From CAZFYZ01 sp964523735 (lineage in GTDB: Bacteria > Armatimonadota > UBA5829), in the NCBI GenBank assembly GCA_964523735.1, contig CAZFYZ010000131.1:1-9946 (forward strand): DNA of 9,946 bases, given 5' to 3'. The notes below the pieces were generated by a model that worked only from the letters and a program-made list of their open reading frames with translations, was not told the origin of the DNA and did not search any database. The stretch's first letter is position 1; every line of letters begins with the position of its first letter. This document shows positions 1 through 6,972 of the stretch, one piece after another. Both the position numbers and the translations under genes were made by a program.

Positions 1-2521
1 CGCAGATGCCGAGCTTGATGCCGGGCTTTGCGGCTTTGGCGTCATCCACGCAGATCTGCATCAGCCGGCCGATGCCCTTCTGGTCGATGGTCTCGGTCGG
101 GTCGTTCTTGAAGATCTGCTTGTCGATGTAGACCGGCAGGAACTTGCCCGCGTCGTCGCGCGAGATTCCATAGCCCATCTGCGTGAGGTCGTTGGTGCCG
201 AAGCTGAAGAAGTCGGCCTCCGGCGCGATCTCGTCGGCGGTCAGAGCCGCGCGCGGGATCTCGATCATGGTGCCGATCTTGTAATCGACCTCGATTCCCT
301 CGGCCTTCATCGTGGCCTCGGCGATCGGGATGAGCTGGTTCTTGAGGTAAGTCAGCTCGTTCACGGTGCCGATCAAGGGGATCATGATCTCCGGGTGCAC
401 GTCCATTCCGGCCTTCTTGACCTCGCACGCCGCGCCGATGATAGCGCCAACCTGCATATTCACGATGCCGGGGAAGTAGATCGAGAGGCGGCAGCCCCTG
501 AGACCCAGCATCGGGTTCTGCTCGTGCATCTCGTGGACCTTGGCCAGCAGTTTCTGCTTCTCGGCCAGCTCAGCACTCGCGCCCTTGGCCTTGAGCTCGC
601 AGACCTCGATCTCCAGGTCAACCAGCGGGGGCAGGAACTCGTGCAGCGGCGGGTCGATCAGTCGCACCGTCACCGGACGGCCGCCCATCGCTTTGAAGAT
701 GCCCACGAAGTCCTCGCGCTGCATCGGGAGGAGCTTGGCGAGGGCCGCGTCACGGGTGGGCTCGTCCTCGGCAAGGATCATATCGCGGACCAGAGGCACG
801 CGGTCGGAACCGAGGAACATGTGCTCAGTGCGGCAGAGGCCGATGCCCTCAGCGCCGAGCGAAACGGCCTGAGCGGCGTGCTCCGGGGTGTCGGCGTTTG
901 CGCGGACTCCGAGCTTGCGGACCTCGTCGGCCCAAGCCATGAACGTGCCGAAGTCGCCGGTTACGCTGGCGGGCTCGGTCTCGAGCTGGACATTGTAGAC
1001 CAGGCCGAGGGTGCCATCGATGGTGATGACTTCGCCCTCTTTGACCGTTACGTCGTTCGCGGTGAGGGTGCGGGCCTCGTCATTGATCTTGAGAGCGCCG
1101 CAGCCGCAAACGGTCGGGATGCCATACTGGCGGGCAACGAGAGCCGCGTGGCTGGTGCGTCCGCCGAGCTGGGTCAGAACGCCCTTGGATGCGAGCATTC
1201 CGCCGAGATCGTCCGGGTTGGTTTCTTTGCGGACGAGGATCACGTTGTCGCCCTTGGCGGCCATCGCGATAGCTGTCTTGGAATCGAGCGCGACCTTACC
1301 GGAGGCTCCACCAGGCCCGGCGTTCAGACCCTTGGCGAAGGGCTTGGCTGCGCCGGTGGACTTGATTCGCGGGTGCAGGAGCTGCTCGAGGGCTTCGGCC
1401 GGGACGCGGGTCAGGGCCTCTTCCTTCTTAATAAGCCCCTCATTGACCATATCGACGGCGATCTTCACCGCCGCGACACCGGTGCGCTTGCCCGAGCGGC
1501 ACTGGAGAATGAAGAGGCGGCCCTTTTCGATCGTGAACTCGATGTCCTGCATATCGCGGTAGTGGTTCTCGAGCTTGTTGGCGATCCCCACGAACTGCTT
1601 ATAGATCGCGGCGAACTCGTTCTCGAGCTGCGCGATCTCCTCGGGAGTGCGAACGCCGGCAACGACGTCCTCGCCCTGCGCGTTCTTGAGGAACTCGCCG
1701 AAGAGCTTGTTGTCGCCGGTTGCCGCGTTTCGGGTGAATGCAACGCCGGTGCCGCAGTCATCGCCCATGTTGCCGAAGACCATCGTCTGAATGTTGACGG
1801 CGGTTCCGAGGTCATGCGCGATCTTCTCTTTGTTGCGGTAGATAACCGCGCGCTCGTTGTTCCAGCTCTTGAAGACCGCGATGATAGCGAGGCGAAGCTG
1901 CTCCATCGGATCGGTCGGGAAGTCCTTGCCGGTGATCTCCTTGAAGTAGGCCTTATACTGGCCGACGAGGGTCTTGAGGCCTTCGGCATCGACCTCCGTA
2001 TCGACCTTGGCGCCCTTCTCGGCTTTGAGCTTGTCGAAGATGTGCTCGAAGTTGTGCTTGGCAAGCTTAGGATAGTCGCCGGAGAGGACGATGTCGGAGA
2101 ACATCATCACGAAGCGGCGGTAGGCGTCATAGGCGAATCGCTCGTTGCCGGTGCCGGCGATGATGGCCTTGAGAGTGTCCTCGTTCAGGCCGAGGTTCAG
2201 GACCGTATCCATCATGCCCGGCATCGAGAACTTGGCGCCGGATCGGACCGAGACCAAGAGCGGGTTGGTGGAATCGCCGAGCTTCTTGCCCATGTCCTTT
2301 TCGACATCGGCCAGCGCCGCGAGCACGTCTTCCCAGAGTCCGTCGGGCAGCTTGCCGGTAGCGGAATATTCGTTGCAGGTTGCGGTGGTGATCGTAAACC
2401 CGGGCGGCACGGGCAGCCCGATATTAGTCATCTCGGCCAGGTTGGCTCCCTTGCCACCCAGCAGATCCTTCATCGTCGCGTTGCCCTCCCGAAAGAGGTA
2501 GACGCGCTTGGTGTCAGACAT
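1..2521 (-). CDS. ppdK: Pyruvate, phosphate dikinase (partial, C-terminus beyond window)
   Basis: Cytoplasmic enzyme interconverting ATP + phosphate + pyruvate and AMP + diphosphate + phosphoenolpyruvate, in glycolysis or gluconeogenesis. The minus-strand frame is open from the ATG at 2521 to the window edge (840 whole codons). Start: MSDTKRVYLF, preceded by GGAGGG (2527-2532) with a 5-nt spacer. Domains seen: N-terminal ATP-grasp (GGKGANLAEM at about 22-31; VSVRSGAKFSMPGMMDT from 90; DIEFTIEKGRLFILQCRSG at the domain end); swivelling phosphohistidine domain with GGRTSHAA, catalytic His458; C-terminal PEP/pyruvate TIM barrel (GLCRTEHMF, NPMLGLRGCRL, FSFGTNDLTQ). The last visible codon is Cys840 of LGIC, matching the catalytic cysteine of the family (usual length about 870-900), so only some 35-45 residues are missing. 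The family's usual GGMTSH is GGRTSH here. Codon use is strongly biased to C/G-ending codons, suggesting high expression. The identification is secure from the motifs. Confidence -1.
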   Translation of the reverse strand, partial: MSDTKRVYLFREGNATMKDLLGGKGANLAEMTNIGLPVPPGFTITTATCNEYSATGKLPDGLWEDVLAALADVEKDMGKKLGDSTNPLLVSVRSGAKFSMPGMMDTVLNLGLNEDTLKAIIAGTGNERFAYDAYRRFVMMFSDIVLSGDYPKLAKHNFEHIFDKLKAEKGAKVDTEVDAEGLKTLVGQYKAYFKEITGKDFPTDPMEQLRLAIIAVFKSWNNERAVIYRNKEKIAHDLGTAVNIQTMVFGNMGDDCGTGVAFTRNAATGDNKLFGEFLKNAQGEDVVAGVRTPEEIAQLENEFAAIYKQFVGIANKLENHYRDMQDIEFTIEKGRLFILQCRSGKRTGVAAVKIAVDMVNEGLIKKEEALTRVPAEALEQLLHPRIKSTGAAKPFAKGLNAGPGGASGKVALDSKTAIAMAAKGDNVILVRKETNPDDLGGMLASKGVLTQLGGRTSHAALVARQYGIPTVCGCGALKINDEARTLTANDVTVKEGEVITIDGTLGLVYNVQLETEPASVTGDFGTFMAWADEVRKLGVRANADTPEHAAQAVSLGAEGIGLCRTEHMFLGSDRVPLVRDMILAEDEPTRDAALAKLLPMQREDFVGIFKAMGGRPVTVRLIDPPLHEFLPPLVDLEIEVCELKAKGASAELAEKQKLLAKVHEMHEQNPMLGLRGCRLSIYFPGIVNMQVGAIIGAACEVKKAGMDVHPEIMIPLIGTVNELTYLKNQLIPIAEATMKAEGIEVDYKIGTMIEIPRAALTADEIAPEADFFSFGTNDLTQMGYGISRDDAGKFLPVYIDKQIFKNDPTETIDQKGIGRLMQICVDDAKAAKPGIKLGIC

Positions 2522-2640
2522 GAATTCCCTCCGTTTGATTTGTTGCTTTTGCCTAGTACCAAACATGAGTATTAGTCGGAGGGGGAGAATGTTCCTTCCG
2601 GGGGTTGGGGGGCAGGCAGTTCCGAATTAGGAATCGTGGA

Positions 2641-2781
2641 TTATGAGTTGGGGAAGGCACCCGCCGCGAACTCTATCGCGTAGCCGGTAAGGCCACCAGT
2701 CGTCCGATAGGCGGGGAACTCCCAAGACCCGTTGGCGAATTGCCAGGCAGTCGCGCCCAGAACGATTATGCTCCTCAGCAT
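2641..2781 (-). CDS. Possible small protein or gene remnant, 46 aa, unrecognised
   Basis: A 46-codon minus-strand ORF from ATG at 2781 to TAA at 2641-2643. It begins MLRSIIVLGATAWQF and ends GYAIEFAAGAFPNS. The composition looks protein-like: a hydrophobic start, then an aromatic and glycine-rich stretch (NGSWEFPAYRTTGG). The upstream GGGGA sits only 3 nt from the ATG, so the ribosome-binding site is weak, and no clear promoter is seen. It may instead be the surviving C-terminal end of a decayed larger gene, since an in-frame TAG lies four codons before the ATG. I do not recognise the family. A different-frame ORF across the same stretch (2627-2869) looks less natural. Real translation is uncertain. 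Confidence -1.
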   Translation of the reverse strand: MLRSIIVLGATAWQFANGSWEFPAYRTTGGLTGYAIEFAAGAFPNS

Positions 2782-2825
2782 TCTTCCCCGCTACATTCGA
2801 TATCAGGGATTCTTCAAATTGCCCA

Positions 2826-2854
2826 TTGACAAATCCTCCAAGCAAGCTTACACT
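2826..2854 (+). promoter_or_regulatory. Sigma-70-type promoter of the PEP-CTERM gene
   Basis: A consensus -35 box TTGACA (2826-2831) is separated by exactly 17 nt from the -10 box TACACT (2849-2854). Transcription should begin near 2861, giving a 5' leader of about 76 nt before the ATG at 2937. It is the only strong promoter seen upstream of that gene. Confidence -1.
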
Positions 2855-2936
2855 GTGGCTGTTGAACATATCCTGGGCCGCAGTCTAGTTACAGGCGCCG
2901 GGAATGGTCAAACACGAGAAGTAGGAAGGAGATGTT

Positions 2937-3587
2937 ATGACCAGACTATTTGCAGTAATGGCAGCGCTGGCCATTTGCCTAGTTGTCGCAACACCCGTTT
3001 GTGCGGTTCCGGTGGCTGGCACTTACGATTCCCGCGACCCCGGATCCACCGTCCTTGCCACATTGTGGGACATCATTCCCGGAGAGAACACGTTGCTGAA
3101 CGCGTACGGCTACGCGGACACCACCCAATGGCACATCGAAGGGGAGAAAGCAGGCGGCGCTGGTTGGACGGCCAACTATATCGAGATGAACAGCACCGGC
3201 CCGTGGTTTGGGGATGATCCGGTACTAGTCGGCGGATACTACGGTGATGTTACCGATGTGAATTGCACGGAGAGCTGGGACGGCTCCATATTCTCCCTGA
3301 CTGTGACTGGTGAGGCGATACTGAACCAGTATCACATGGAACCGTGGTACGATTTTGACCTCAGCCCGATGACTCCCGTCTCGATGAGCTTCGAGTTAGG
3401 GTTTGTCGGGGTGCCGTTCGATGACGGGTGGCAGTTGTGGTGGCCTAACGACCTGGAGAATCCGCAGGAGCAGGAGGGTCAGTACTACGCCAAGTTCACC
3501 ATAGATCCCGTTCCCGAGCCTTCCTGCATCATCGTATTGCTAGGCGGTCTGGGATCGCTTCTGGCTGTAAGGCGACGCCGAGCTTAG
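2937..3587 (+). CDS. PEP-CTERM sorting-domain surface protein
   Basis: A 216-residue exported protein. Residues 1-23 form a Sec signal peptide (charged MTRLF, hydrophobic core, likely cleavage after VCA). Residues 24-190 form a Trp-, Tyr-, Asp- and Gly-rich domain of probable beta structure, which I cannot assign to a family. The C-terminus is a textbook PEP-CTERM tail: VPEPS at 192-196, a hydrophobic helix (about 197-211) and a basic end RRRR (212-215). In known systems this tail is processed by an exosortase at the membrane before surface display or release; no exosortase gene lies in this window. The start is fixed by AAGGAG (2926-2931) five nt before the ATG. The gene stands alone between its own promoter and a strong hairpin, and converges on gene A. 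The sorting call is firm; the function of the domain is unknown. Confidence -1.
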   Translation: MTRLFAVMAALAICLVVATPVCAVPVAGTYDSRDPGSTVLATLWDIIPGENTLLNAYGYADTTQWHIEGEKAGGAGWTANYIEMNSTGPWFGDDPVLVGGYYGDVTDVNCTESWDGSIFSLTVTGEAILNQYHMEPWYDFDLSPMTPVSMSFELGFVGVPFDDGWQLWWPNDLENPQEQEGQYYAKFTIDPVPEPSCIIVLLGGLGSLLAVRRRRA

Positions 3588-3619
3588 TCTTGCATGCCTT
3601 GGAGTCTGTAAGAACGTTT

Positions 3620-3646
3620 GAGCCCTCAGTAGACTACTGAGGGCTC
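3620..3646. terminator. Symmetric hairpin, probable shared terminator of convergent genes
   Basis: A perfect inverted repeat with 13-nt arms (GAGCCCTCAGTAG and its complement) around one central base, effectively a 12-bp stem with a 3-nt loop. It lies 33 nt after the stop of the PEP-CTERM gene and about 150 nt beyond the stop of gene A on the other strand. The T-tracts are weak on both sides (ATTGTCGTCG on plus, AAACGTTCTT on minus), so intrinsic termination may be imperfect. Position and symmetry suggest it serves both genes. Confidence -1.
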
Positions 3647-3655
3647 ATTGTCGTC

Positions 3656-3677
3656 GTGGTGAGTGATATCGCACCAC
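3656..3677. other. Second small hairpin in the convergent gap
   Basis: GTGGTG (3656-3661) pairs with CACCAC (3672-3677) around a 10-nt loop containing GATATC. No T-run follows. It could help end transcription of gene A coming from the right, or protect an mRNA 3' end. The remaining bases up to the stop of gene A at 3793 hold only a weak 62-codon plus-strand frame without coding character. Confidence -1.
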
Positions 3678-3792
3678 CAACCGGAAGATTGTGCTACCAG
3701 GAAGACGCCCCATGTCGGCACCGCGTCGGCGAAGACACGAACCATGAGTTGCGGAAGGGCACCCGGCGTAAGCTCGTCGATCTGATCGGAGC

Positions 3793-5706
3793 CTATGGCC
3801 GCGCAGCGGGGGTGGGTGCTGCTTGTTCCAAGGACTTGAGGTAGTCGCGGACGGCTTGGATGTCGCCAGGTGAGGCGAGCGTGCTTACGAATTGGCGGGA
3901 GTTGCCATCCGGACGGCGTATGTTCAGGACGAACTTCTTGAGGCCCGCTGAGTCAGACTGCTCTTGTGCGGAGACTGTCGAGTCTTGCTCCGTGGCCAGC
4001 AGGCTGCTGATGAACTCCGACTCCGTCCCAATCGCCCGGAGCTCGTTCTGGTCGAATAGCTTGAGCGGTATTCCCTCGGCGAAGAAGAGTCGGCGGTCGG
4101 CTTCCGAGAGCGCCGTAGCGGCCCTGAGGGGGGCATAGGAGATATCGTGGATCAGTCTTTCTATCCCAGCCATCTTTAGAAGATCGCTCTTGAGAAGCGT
4201 CGCTTCGATCTGCTCCGTAGTTGTGTTAGAGATGATATCATAGCGATCTGCCAGGTTCAGATATCCGTGGTCCTTGACCGAATCCTCCCATCTTCTGATG
4301 AGGTCGCATGAGACCTCAAGCGAGCGCAGTTTGGGCCAGTCTCTGTAGCGAAAGAGGATCACGTTGCCGCTCTTCTCCCAAGCCGTGCCGCTGATCTTGC
4401 CGATGTCGGTTAGCATGCTGAAGATGGTGCCTTTGCTATCACACCAGGCCGTCTTGCGGGCCAGGTCCGGGTGGTCGAACGTCTCAACCATCATAGTGAA
4501 ACCGGTCTCTTGAGAGAGCCCTCGAAGGTGACTGATGAGAGTGGGCTCATCTTTCTTGTTTGGGTCCGCGAGTGGCTTGTGCTCGATTTCCCTGAGGAGC
4601 GCGGGGTCCGTGGCCGGGTCCGGCTTCGGGTCTACGTAATCAGCGTACGAGCGATTGCATTCTTTGTCCAGGGCAGCTTGCATCGTCTCATCCAAGCCTC
4701 GTCCGCCCTCGGCCATGATCGCCCTCGTGCCAACGACCCTGCAGGCGAGTGAGCGTGACGAGCTGATGGGGCAGCTCTCGATCTGCTGTGTTGCCATGAA
4801 GTAGTCGCCGTTGGCATCGTAGCGGATCTTCCTCGTAAACACACACAGCAGCCCCTGCCTTACGGTCAGCATGCGCAGCGGTTCTTCACGGCCATAGTTG
4901 TAGCCGGTGGCGTGTGCGTCATCATAGCTGTGGCCTTTGAGCGAGGTGCCAGTCGGCGGGAAAGTCCGGATCTGATCCAGCAAGCCTATGATCTTCTGCT
5001 CCAGAGGGCCTGTCGAAGTGGCCTCGATGTCCCTTTCCTTCCCGCAAGCTGCTTGCTCCCACCACTCGTATGGAATGAGCTTGATGACCTCTGCCCACTT
5101 CCTCCCGGTTGGGTTAGCTGCGAGGTAGTAGAGCCAGGGGTCGTTCTCGCGGGCCTCTTTGAGCTCCTCTGCTGTCAGATTGGTCGACTTGGCTGCGGCA
5201 TCAACGGCAGCCTGCGTGTTGGCGAGATTGGCATCTATCTCCGCCTGCTTGGCAGCGTCGAGCTTGGCCTGCCTGGCGCTCTTCTTGATCTCTGGCTCAG
5301 TCAGAATGTAAGTGCGCTTGCCATCTTCGGCCTTGGTCCCTCTCCACCGGTAATCGAATAGCTTCGCGAGGCCATCCCTGAACTCCGAGAGGGGCGCTTC
5401 ACTAATGAACACGATGGCTGTCCGCTGCCGAACTTGCCAGTTGTCTTTCGCTGATGATGGCTGCATCCGGACGCCGGATAGCTTCGACACCTGCGAGAGC
5501 ATGGTGGTCAGGTCAAGGTCTGGACCGTCGTAGGTGATCTTCTTGCTGAGGGCGTCGTCCTCGTCCTGAGGAATTGCCTGTTGCACGGCGGGTCTTGCGC
5601 CGGGCGCGTTCGGATCGGTTGTTATCTTGCCATCGGCGTGGACAAGGGATGCAAACAGAACGATGAAGAGAACGGATAGAGCACTTGCCGAGAGATGCTG
5701 TCGCAT
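3793..5706 (-). CDS. Exported STN-like repeat protein A (paralogue of protein B)
   Basis: A 637-residue protein of unknown function. Residues 1-24 are a signal peptide (MRQHLSASAL..., likely cleavage after VHA). Residues about 56-137 resemble the short N-terminal (STN) domain of secretins and TonB receptors: ITYDGPDLDLTTMLSQVSKLSG, then RQRTAIVF..APLSEFRDGLAKLFDYRW. An Ala/Lys/Glu-rich helix, perhaps a coiled coil, spans about 139-188, followed by RENDPWLYYLAANPTGRKWAEVI (186-208). A second STN-like unit lies at about 388-455 (LISHLRGLSQETGFTMMV ... FSMLTDIGKISGTAWE). Cys312, 322, 350 and 422 are conserved in protein B, which would suit disulfides outside the cytoplasm. No secretin or outer-membrane barrel follows, so it is not a canonical secretin or receptor. 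The start is set by AAGGAG (5714-5719) 7 nt upstream; an ATG 5 nt earlier is out of frame and too close. It converges on the PEP-CTERM gene. A real gene; its envelope role is inferred. Confidence -1.
   Translation of the reverse strand: MRQHLSASALSVLFIVLFASLVHADGKITTDPNAPGARPAVQQAIPQDEDDALSKKITYDGPDLDLTTMLSQVSKLSGVRMQPSSAKDNWQVRQRTAIVFISEAPLSEFRDGLAKLFDYRWRGTKAEDGKRTYILTEPEIKKSARQAKLDAAKQAEIDANLANTQAAVDAAAKSTNLTAEELKEARENDPWLYYLAANPTGRKWAEVIKLIPYEWWEQAACGKERDIEATSTGPLEQKIIGLLDQIRTFPPTGTSLKGHSYDDAHATGYNYGREEPLRMLTVRQGLLCVFTRKIRYDANGDYFMATQQIESCPISSSRSLACRVVGTRAIMAEGGRGLDETMQAALDKECNRSYADYVDPKPDPATDPALLREIEHKPLADPNKKDEPTLISHLRGLSQETGFTMMVETFDHPDLARKTAWCDSKGTIFSMLTDIGKISGTAWEKSGNVILFRYRDWPKLRSLEVSCDLIRRWEDSVKDHGYLNLADRYDIISNTTTEQIEATLLKSDLLKMAGIERLIHDISYAPLRAATALSEADRRLFFAEGIPLKLFDQNELRAIGTESEFISSLLATEQDSTVSAQEQSDSAGLKKFVLNIRRPDGNSRQFVSTLASPGDIQAVRDYLKSLEQAAPTPAARP
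5420..5550. repeat. High-identity DNA block shared with 8612-8742 (copy 1)
   Basis: By eye, 126 of 131 positions match the block at 8612-8742, with a constant offset of 3192 nt. It contains a 68-nt perfect run (5420-5487) and a 45-nt perfect run (5506-5550). It encodes residues 53-96 of protein A, the heart of the first STN-like unit. Synonymous positions are identical too, unlike most of the rest of the two genes. Confidence -1.
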
Positions 5707-5724
5707 TGCATTGCTCCTTCTGGA
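5674..5724. repeat. Shared start/signal-peptide/RBS block (copy 1)
   Basis: Matches 8866-8916 at 50 of 51 positions (single difference at 5689). It covers the first eleven codons of gene A, the AAGGAG ribosome-binding site and the out-of-frame upstream ATG, and lies at the same 3192-nt offset as the internal block. Confidence -1.
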
Positions 5725-5740
5725 CAGGGTCCGTTGCTAC

Positions 5741-5769
5741 ATTCTATGCTAGACGCATCCGGCGGTCAA
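5741..5769 (-). promoter_or_regulatory. Promoter of gene A
   Basis: Read on the minus strand: -35 TTGACC (5764-5769), a 17-nt spacer, -10 TAGAAT (5741-5746). Transcription should start near 5734, about 27 nt before the ATG. The same two boxes with the same spacer precede gene B, although the spacer sequences differ, which supports function. Confidence -1.
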
Positions 5770-5978
5770 GCGTTGCCGCCGGGATGCTGCTGCGGCGTGC
5801 AATTTAGGAGACTGTTACTTGCGCATGAGAGAACCTCTGGAAGCGAGGCGAACGGCCGCAGGCGGAGCCGATTCCGATAGTTCCATGGGCCATTCGCCGA
5901 GAGCTCGGTCTCCAGAGCCCCTTGGCTGAAACGACAAGATGTGATAGTGAGGCCACAATAACAGTGATAAATCTCCAC
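5770..5978. other. Intergenic stretch between divergent promoters, nothing recognised
   Basis: About 210 nt between the -35 boxes of gene A (minus) and the prepilin-like gene (plus). Overlapping minus-strand frames here (within 5766-6149) lack coding character and ribosome-binding sites. No direct repeats or clear operators were seen by eye. Confidence -1.
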
Positions 5979-6007
5979 TTGACACCTGTAGATGCTTGTG
6001 ATATAAC
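5979..6007 (+). promoter_or_regulatory. Strong promoter of the prepilin-like gene
   Basis: A perfect -35 box TTGACA (5979-5984), a 17-nt spacer, and a -10 box TATAAC (6002-6007). The predicted start is near 6014, about 163 nt before the gene's ATG, so a long 5' leader would be made. It is among the closest matches to the sigma-70 consensus in the window. Confidence -1.
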
Positions 6008-6013
6008 GCACTA

Positions 6014-6176
6014 GAAGATATGAGTGCTCCATTTCGCCCCGGAGCCAGGGGCTTCCGTATATTCGTGCCAAGCGGGCAGGCTGGCAACCGGCTGACCGTG
6101 GCAGGTCGCAGGCCGGTGGTGAAGGATGCGGTAGTCCAGGTCTCATCAAGATCGAGAAGACAGGGGAGGATTGTGA
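6014..6176 (+). promoter_or_regulatory. Long structured 5' leader of the prepilin-like gene (candidate)
   Basis: The predicted leader is GC-rich and can fold. GCCCC (6036-6040) pairs with GGGGC (6048-6052). CCGGC (6088-6092) with GACC (6094-6097) pairs with GGTC (6104-6107) and GCCGG (6112-6116), enclosing the loop GTGGCA. The order GGCAACC ... GGTCGCAGGCC loosely recalls the c-di-GMP-I (GEMM) riboswitch pattern GGCAAACC ... GACGCAAAGCC, but key conserved bases differ, so I do not call that class. No terminator-like T-run is present; any control would more likely act on translation. Confidence -1.
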
Positions 6177-6184
6177 ATGACTAG
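6020..6184 (+). CDS. Possible leader ORF, 54 aa, overlapping the prepilin start
   Basis: ATG at 6020, only about 6 nt after the predicted transcription start, opens a 54-codon frame (MSAPFRPGARGFRIF...) that ends at TAG 6182-6184, past the ATG of the prepilin-like gene at 6177. It has no Shine-Dalgarno site, so it would be translated as a nearly leaderless message. The product is Arg-rich and unrecognised. The overlap would permit translational coupling, but an open frame this short can arise by chance in GC-rich DNA. Confidence -1.
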   Translation: MSAPFRPGARGFRIFVPSGQAGNRLTVAGRRPVVKDAVVQVSSRSRRQGRIVND

Positions 6185-6869
6185 GTGTGCAGAAGGCCGA
6201 TCTGTAGGGATGCAGGCTGTCCGAAGCAGAGGATTCACGCTTATTGAGCTCTTGGTGGTGATCGCGATCATCGCCATTCTGGCCGCAATACTGTTCCCGG
6301 TGTTCCTGTCGGCAAAGGACATGGCGAAGCAGACGAAATGCGCCAACAACATGAAGCAGTTGGGCACGGCGATACAGGTCTATCTGCAGGACAACCGTGA
6401 ACGAATGCCGTTCCAGGCGAACTGGGATGATCCTTATGATGCGTTCGTTCCTACGGCTGATCCGAACTGGGCCAAGGGGTTGTTGGCTTACTCAAGGAAC
6501 AAGGAGATCTTCTTCTGCCCAAGTTCAGTTCCGAATAAGCAGTACGCCAATGCCGAACCCACCAGACTCACCAAGATCTCGTACATGTTCAACGGGATTG
6601 CGATTGGGAAGCTGAGCTCGCTATGCAAACACTCATCCAAGACGATCGTGATCCGGGAAAACAGCTTCTCGTGGGGTCGCCCTTGGTGCAGGCCTACTTT
6701 CCAAGGCGCGGTGACAATATATCAAGACGGTTACGTTAAGCACAGGGAGGGAAGCAACTACCTGTTTGTCGATGGTCACGTTAAGGCACGGAAGCAGTCC
6801 CAGACGCCGGATCACCCAAGTGATCCGTTCTGGAACTTCGACGACGGCGTATATGCCCTGAACAACTAA
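6177..6869 (+). CDS. Type IV pilin-like / pseudopilin protein with H-X9-DG motif
   Basis: A 230-residue protein. The leader ends at Gly19 before Phe20 (SRG|FTLIELLVV), with Glu24 at the conserved fifth position of the mature protein, so a prepilin peptidase should cleave and methylate it. Residues 20-45 form the pilin membrane/assembly helix. FPVFLSAKDMAKQTKCANNM (40-59) and QLGTAIQVYLQDNRERMP follow the pattern common in Armatimonadota and planctomycete prepilin-like families. The C-terminus carries H189, nine residues, then D199-G200 (KHREGSNYLFVDGHVK), the processing-associated H-X9-DG motif. GGGGAGGA (6163-6170), 6 nt upstream, supports the ATG at 6177, giving a 19-residue leader; starting at Met12 would give a more usual 8-residue leader but has a poorly placed ribosome site. 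No pilus assembly genes are nearby. The envelope or secretion role comes from the family; the exact job is unknown. Confidence -1.
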   Translation: MTRCAEGRSVGMQAVRSRGFTLIELLVVIAIIAILAAILFPVFLSAKDMAKQTKCANNMKQLGTAIQVYLQDNRERMPFQANWDDPYDAFVPTADPNWAKGLLAYSRNKEIFFCPSSVPNKQYANAEPTRLTKISYMFNGIAIGKLSSLCKHSSKTIVIRENSFSWGRPWCRPTFQGAVTIYQDGYVKHREGSNYLFVDGHVKARKQSQTPDHPSDPFWNFDDGVYALNN

Positions 6870-6895
6870 CAGGAAGCTTCAGGTCGGAAGATGCG

Positions 6896-6926
6896 ATGCT
6901 CCGGGATAGTGGTTGTCCCGGAGCAT
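6896..6926. terminator. Symmetric hairpin, shared terminator of convergent genes
   Basis: An 11-bp perfect stem, ATGCTCCGGGA (6896-6906) with TCCCGGAGCAT (6916-6926), extendable by a G-T and an A-T pair. TTGCATTTT follows on the plus strand, which suits termination of the prepilin-like gene 27 nt upstream. It also lies 47 nt beyond the stop of gene B on the minus strand, so it probably serves both. Confidence -1.
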
Positions 6927-6972
6927 TTGCATTTTGGAGTGGTTCGTTGTGGTGGTACAACTCAGGCTGCAG

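Noticed and set aside
395..2575. A 726-codon plus-strand open frame opposite the dikinase gene, plus shorter ones nested in it
   Set aside because: The minus strand encodes a full-length, motif-complete dikinase over the same bases. The plus-strand product is a Leu/Gly/Asp/Val/Glu-rich shadow produced by the strong codon bias, with no recognisable domain.
5766..6149. Minus-strand frames of 127 and 90 codons between gene A and the prepilin-like gene
   Set aside because: They overlap each other in different frames, lack ribosome-binding sites and cross the well-supported promoters of both neighbours.
6014..6176. c-di-GMP-I (GEMM) riboswitch call in the prepilin leader
   Set aside because: Only a loose resemblance exists. 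The conserved GGCAAACC and GACGCAAAGCC cores are not intact and the expected second stem was not found by eye.
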